64,000 bases of DNA, from the NCBI RefSeq assembly GCF_042788235.1, contig NZ_JBHZOL010000044.1:22669-86668 (forward strand), given 5' to 3'. The translations under genes and the position numbers were made by a program. This stretch comes from Sphaerothrix epifaneia (GTDB taxonomy: Bacteria; Cyanobacteriota; Cyanobacteriia; Phormidesmidales; Phormidesmidaceae). A model generated the notes under the pieces. It was not told where the DNA came from, did no database searches, and worked only from the letters and a program-made list of their open reading frames with translations. Every line of letters begins with the position of its first letter. The stretch's first letter is position 1. Positions 61,465 through 64,000 of this stretch are shown here, piece by piece.

Positions 61465-64000
61465 TTAAAACTCGACAGCACCTAAAGCAATCAAAGTTTC
61501 TTGTTCAAGTTTTGTCAGTCCGCGAACTCTTGAAATATTCATGCCTTCGTATGGTCTAAGGGGCTGTATTGATTCTAGACACTGACCACTATCAACATCC
61601 CAAATTCTCATAGTCTGATCAAAGCTTCCGCTGGCTAGTTTTGAGCCATCTGAATTCAGGCATATAGATCCTGCTCTATCTGTATGACCACGTAGAGAAT
61701 TCAAGCATTCTTGCGTTTCTATATTCCAGACTTTAATATCGCCTTTATCTCCGGAGCTGAATAAACGTTTGCTGTTTGGAGAAATCTCAAGACAAACGAT
61801 AGCATTTTCATGGGCTGTCCAAGATTTCACGTGTGTTTTACTATGAACGTCCCAAATTCTAATGTCTCCATCTGCACCACCGCTTATCAGTGAATAACCA
61901 TCGGGAGTAAAAACGAGGGAATTTACTCCGCCTACATGTTTTTTAAGGTTGGCAATGCATTCTCCAGTTTCTAAATCCCAAAGTCTAATTGTTCGATCAT
62001 CTCCAGCACTAGCAATAAGTGAGCCATCGGGACTAACTTTGACAGCCCACAGCCAATTTTCGTGTCCCTCTAAAACTTTGAGACATTCACCACTGACAAC
62101 ATTCCATACTCGTACCGTCCGATCAGCACTGGTAGTAATGAGCTTTTGGCCATTGGGAGTAAAGGCAACTGCATTAACGCAGGCCCCATGTCCTCTCAAG
62201 ATCTTGATACAAGTGCCTGTTTCTAAGTCCCACAGCTTTACTAAGTGATCAAAACTAGCAGTTGCAACAATTTTCTGAATAGGACTCACTTGTACATCAT
62301 TTATACGGGCTTGATGAGCATCGAGAACCAAATAAGGTTTATATTTTGGTGAAGTCTCTAAGTCATCTAGTGTCCAGATGTGCAAAGTTTTATCTTCACA
62401 ACCAGCAGTCAGAAAGTAATCATCGTGCGAGAGCGATATCGCACGAATTTCTCCTGTAAATCCTTGAAATAGATTTATACATTCGCCTGTTTGAACGTCC
62501 CATTTTCGAATAGTTTGATCGTCACTAACGCTGGTGATAATGTCGGAATCTGGCTGAAATGCGACCATTCGAACCCATCCATCATGGCCAGCGAGTGTCT
62601 TCAAACATTCTTGCTTCTTTACATCCCAAATTTTGATAGTGGAGTCATAGCAGCCACTAGCTAAGAGACTGTCATCATGGTTGAAAGTAACAGTTGAAAT
62701 TTTTCTATAAGAGTGTCCTTTTAAGACTCCAATGCATTCTTCTTTTTTCCAATTCCAAAGTCTAATAGTTTGATCACGAGCACCACTTGCTAAAAGTTCT
62801 CCATTTTGACTTAATGCAATGGAGCGTACTTTACCAGTGTGTCCTTTTAATTCTCCAATAGCCGTTTCTGTGTCTAAGTTCCATATTTTTATAGTCTTGT
62901 CTGAAGAGCCACTTATTAGTAACTTAGATTCGTTGTCAATTAGCACAGATTCTACAGCAGCCGTGTGTCCCGCTAAAATTTTGATGCAGTCTCCAGAAGT
63001 GAAATTCCATATTCTGATTGTCATGTCATCGCTGCCACTAGCAATATAGGTTGCATTGGCACTGATAGTGACTGTGTTGATTCGGCTCTCATGTCCCTTA
63101 AGAGTTCTTACACATGTTCTGCTTTCTAGATCCCAAACTCTAACTGTATGATCGAATGATCCACTAATGACGTATCTTCCATCAGGACTAAAAGCTAAAG
63201 CACGAACCCAGTTAGTATGTCCTTTGAGGCGAGTAACAAAGTGATTATGTTGAACATCCCAAATGTCTACTGAGCGATTAACACCTCCTGTAGCAAGTAG
63301 TTTGCTGCCAGGGTCATAGGCTAAGGCGAAAATCGCACCAAATGTATTGGGTAAAGCTGAGTCAGCGAGCATCGCACCTTCAAAATTAGTGTTCTGCAAA
63401 AATGCGCCTATAAAATCAGCTCCTCGAATGTTTGTATCCGATAAGTCTTGCTGAGATAGTACGCATTTATTTAGCCTGATCATTAAAGTTGCGATGTTTC
63501 CTCCAATGTAGCCAACAGACTCAAATGATCTTTTCTTCGTACTTTTTAGCGTTTCTAGGAGGCTATTTTCAAAATTTAAACTTGGAACCTGGAGCATTGG
63601 CAACATCAAATCTATGATTGCTTTTGGTAGTGGCGATCTGCCTAGCGTAAGGATAAGACTATCTATTGTTTCTGCATTAAATCGGAGTAAAGGTGGCACC
63701 AGGTGATTATTTTTTAGAATTTTCTTAGTTGACTGAAAGTAATTTGACCAAGTGTAAATTTGTGGTTGCAGATGCTCACTTATATTTTCTTGTGTTTGCG
63801 CTAGTTGAAGAAAATCAGCTGATAGAGCGCCTAGTTCAGCCGCAAACTTGTACGCTACAAAAAACTCTAACAACGATCGATGAGCTGGAGCGTAATCTCC
63901 TTCAGCATTACGAATCAGCATCGTCTGCCCCATCATGTCGTAATGCCAATGGTCCAGATCCTTCTCCTCCTCAACCGCAGGGCCAAACAGCTTACGAATG
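61465..64000 (-). CDS. WD40 giant, C-terminal part (start beyond window)
   Basis: The frame is open to the right edge (upstream residues LDHWHYDM precede the first in-window ATG at 63936), so the N-terminus, probably a NACHT/STAND NTPase, is cut off by the window. The visible part starts with a helical arm (PAHRSLLEFFVAYKFAAELG, typical of the NACHT end), a short pentapeptide-like stretch (IRGADFIGAFLQNTNFEGA) and fourteen WD40 repeats, then a tail RPYEG-N-SRVRGLT like that of the WD40 gene at 44654. Likely an NLR-like sensor with two propellers. AT-rich compared with the plasmid genes beside it. Confidence 0.85.
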   Translation of the reverse strand, partial: IRKLFGPAVEEEKDLDHWHYDMMGQTMLIRNAEGDYAPAHRSLLEFFVAYKFAAELGALSADFLQLAQTQENISEHLQPQIYTWSNYFQSTKKILKNNHLVPPLLRFNAETIDSLILTLGRSPLPKAIIDLMLPMLQVPSLNFENSLLETLKSTKKRSFESVGYIGGNIATLMIRLNKCVLSQQDLSDTNIRGADFIGAFLQNTNFEGAMLADSALPNTFGAIFALAYDPGSKLLATGGVNRSVDIWDVQHNHFVTRLKGHTNWVRALAFSPDGRYVISGSFDHTVRVWDLESRTCVRTLKGHESRINTVTISANATYIASGSDDMTIRIWNFTSGDCIKILAGHTAAVESVLIDNESKLLISGSSDKTIKIWNLDTETAIGELKGHTGKVRSIALSQNGELLASGARDQTIRLWNWKKEECIGVLKGHSYRKISTVTFNHDDSLLASGCYDSTIKIWDVKKQECLKTLAGHDGWVRMVAFQPDSDIITSVSDDQTIRKWDVQTGECINLFQGFTGEIRAISLSHDDYFLTAGCEDKTLHIWTLDDLETSPKYKPYLVLDAHQARINDVQVSPIQKIVATASFDHLVKLWDLETGTCIKILRGHGACVNAVAFTPNGQKLITTSADRTVRVWNVVSGECLKVLEGHENWLWAVKVSPDGSLIASAGDDRTIRLWDLETGECIANLKKHVGGVNSLVFTPDGYSLISGGADGDIRIWDVHSKTHVKSWTAHENAIVCLEISPNSKRLFSSGDKGDIKVWNIETQECLNSLRGHTDRAGSICLNSDGSKLASGSFDQTMRIWDVDSGQCLESIQPLRPYEGMNISRVRGLTKLEQETLIALGAVEF

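Overview
The window reads as accessory DNA of a cyanobacterium, probably filamentous and probably a mobilizable plasmid or plasmid-derived island. The octamer GCGATCGC (HIP1, a cyanobacterial hallmark) recurs. The gene families are those of multicellular cyanobacteria: STAND/NACHT NTPases, WD40 giants, long TPR proteins, CHAT and SEFIR domains. The backbone genes are plasmid-like: a MOBP-type relaxase with a MobC-like partner, a ParA/MobD-like ATPase, a prim-pol, a Strawberry-notch-type helicase fragment and a topoisomerase I stub. No rRNA, intact tRNA, CRISPR array or transposase was found. I cannot name the species.

Layout. (1) 1-11,646: two convergent operons whose stop codons share one TTAA. 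The + operon encodes a partial protein, a large membrane-tailed protein, a multi-pass protein with an FHA-like end and a secreted/anchored vWA protein. The - operon encodes a PNP-fold nucleosidase with a coiled-coil tail, a helical protein that starts with the same coiled-coil module, a giant SPFH-like repeat protein and a ubiquitin-like protein. (2) 12,690-31,803: a rightward cluster of PNP-SEFIR-STAND, TPR-PNP, six tandem TPR paralogues sharing one N-terminal module (the fifth is frameshifted), and a 1391-residue protein whose PNP domain has lost its active site, followed by TPRs, a GreA/B-C-like domain and a PIN-like nuclease. Four PNP-fold domains thus lie around one array of TPR proteins; this is my best candidate for an undescribed system. 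(3) 32,067-38,865: a secreted GH19-type wall hydrolase cut short at its C-terminus, then an AT-rich cassette (small membrane protein, CHAT-like peptidase, large lipoprotein) that also decapitates the next backbone gene. (4) 38,783-44,330: truncated helicase with a MutS-I-like domain, and a prim-pol. (5) 44,654-48,220: HTH-NB-ARC-WD40 protein. (6) 48,467-53,439: small NfeD-like and membrane proteins, relaxase/MobC, a repeat region, ParA/MobD-like ATPase and a truncated topA. (7) 53,494-55,907: a NACHT cassette next to the topA stub. (8) 56,120-60,247: a leftward run of plasmid housekeeping genes (GNAT-like, HTH, a DUF5895-like protein, several unknowns). (9) 60,459-64,000: a divergent control region with two copies of a 16-bp motif, an RHH-type regulator, an M15-like peptidase and the end of a second WD40 giant.

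How the parts may work together (inference): the window looks like a defence/conflict island on a mobilizable replicon. Several modules pair NTPase or scaffold parts (STAND, NACHT, NB-ARC-WD40, TPR, SPFH, FHA, vWA, Ubl) with effector parts (PNP nucleosidase, SEFIR, CHAT, PIN). Conjugation and replication genes between them are broken where cassettes sit, which suggests replacement of backbone by cargo.
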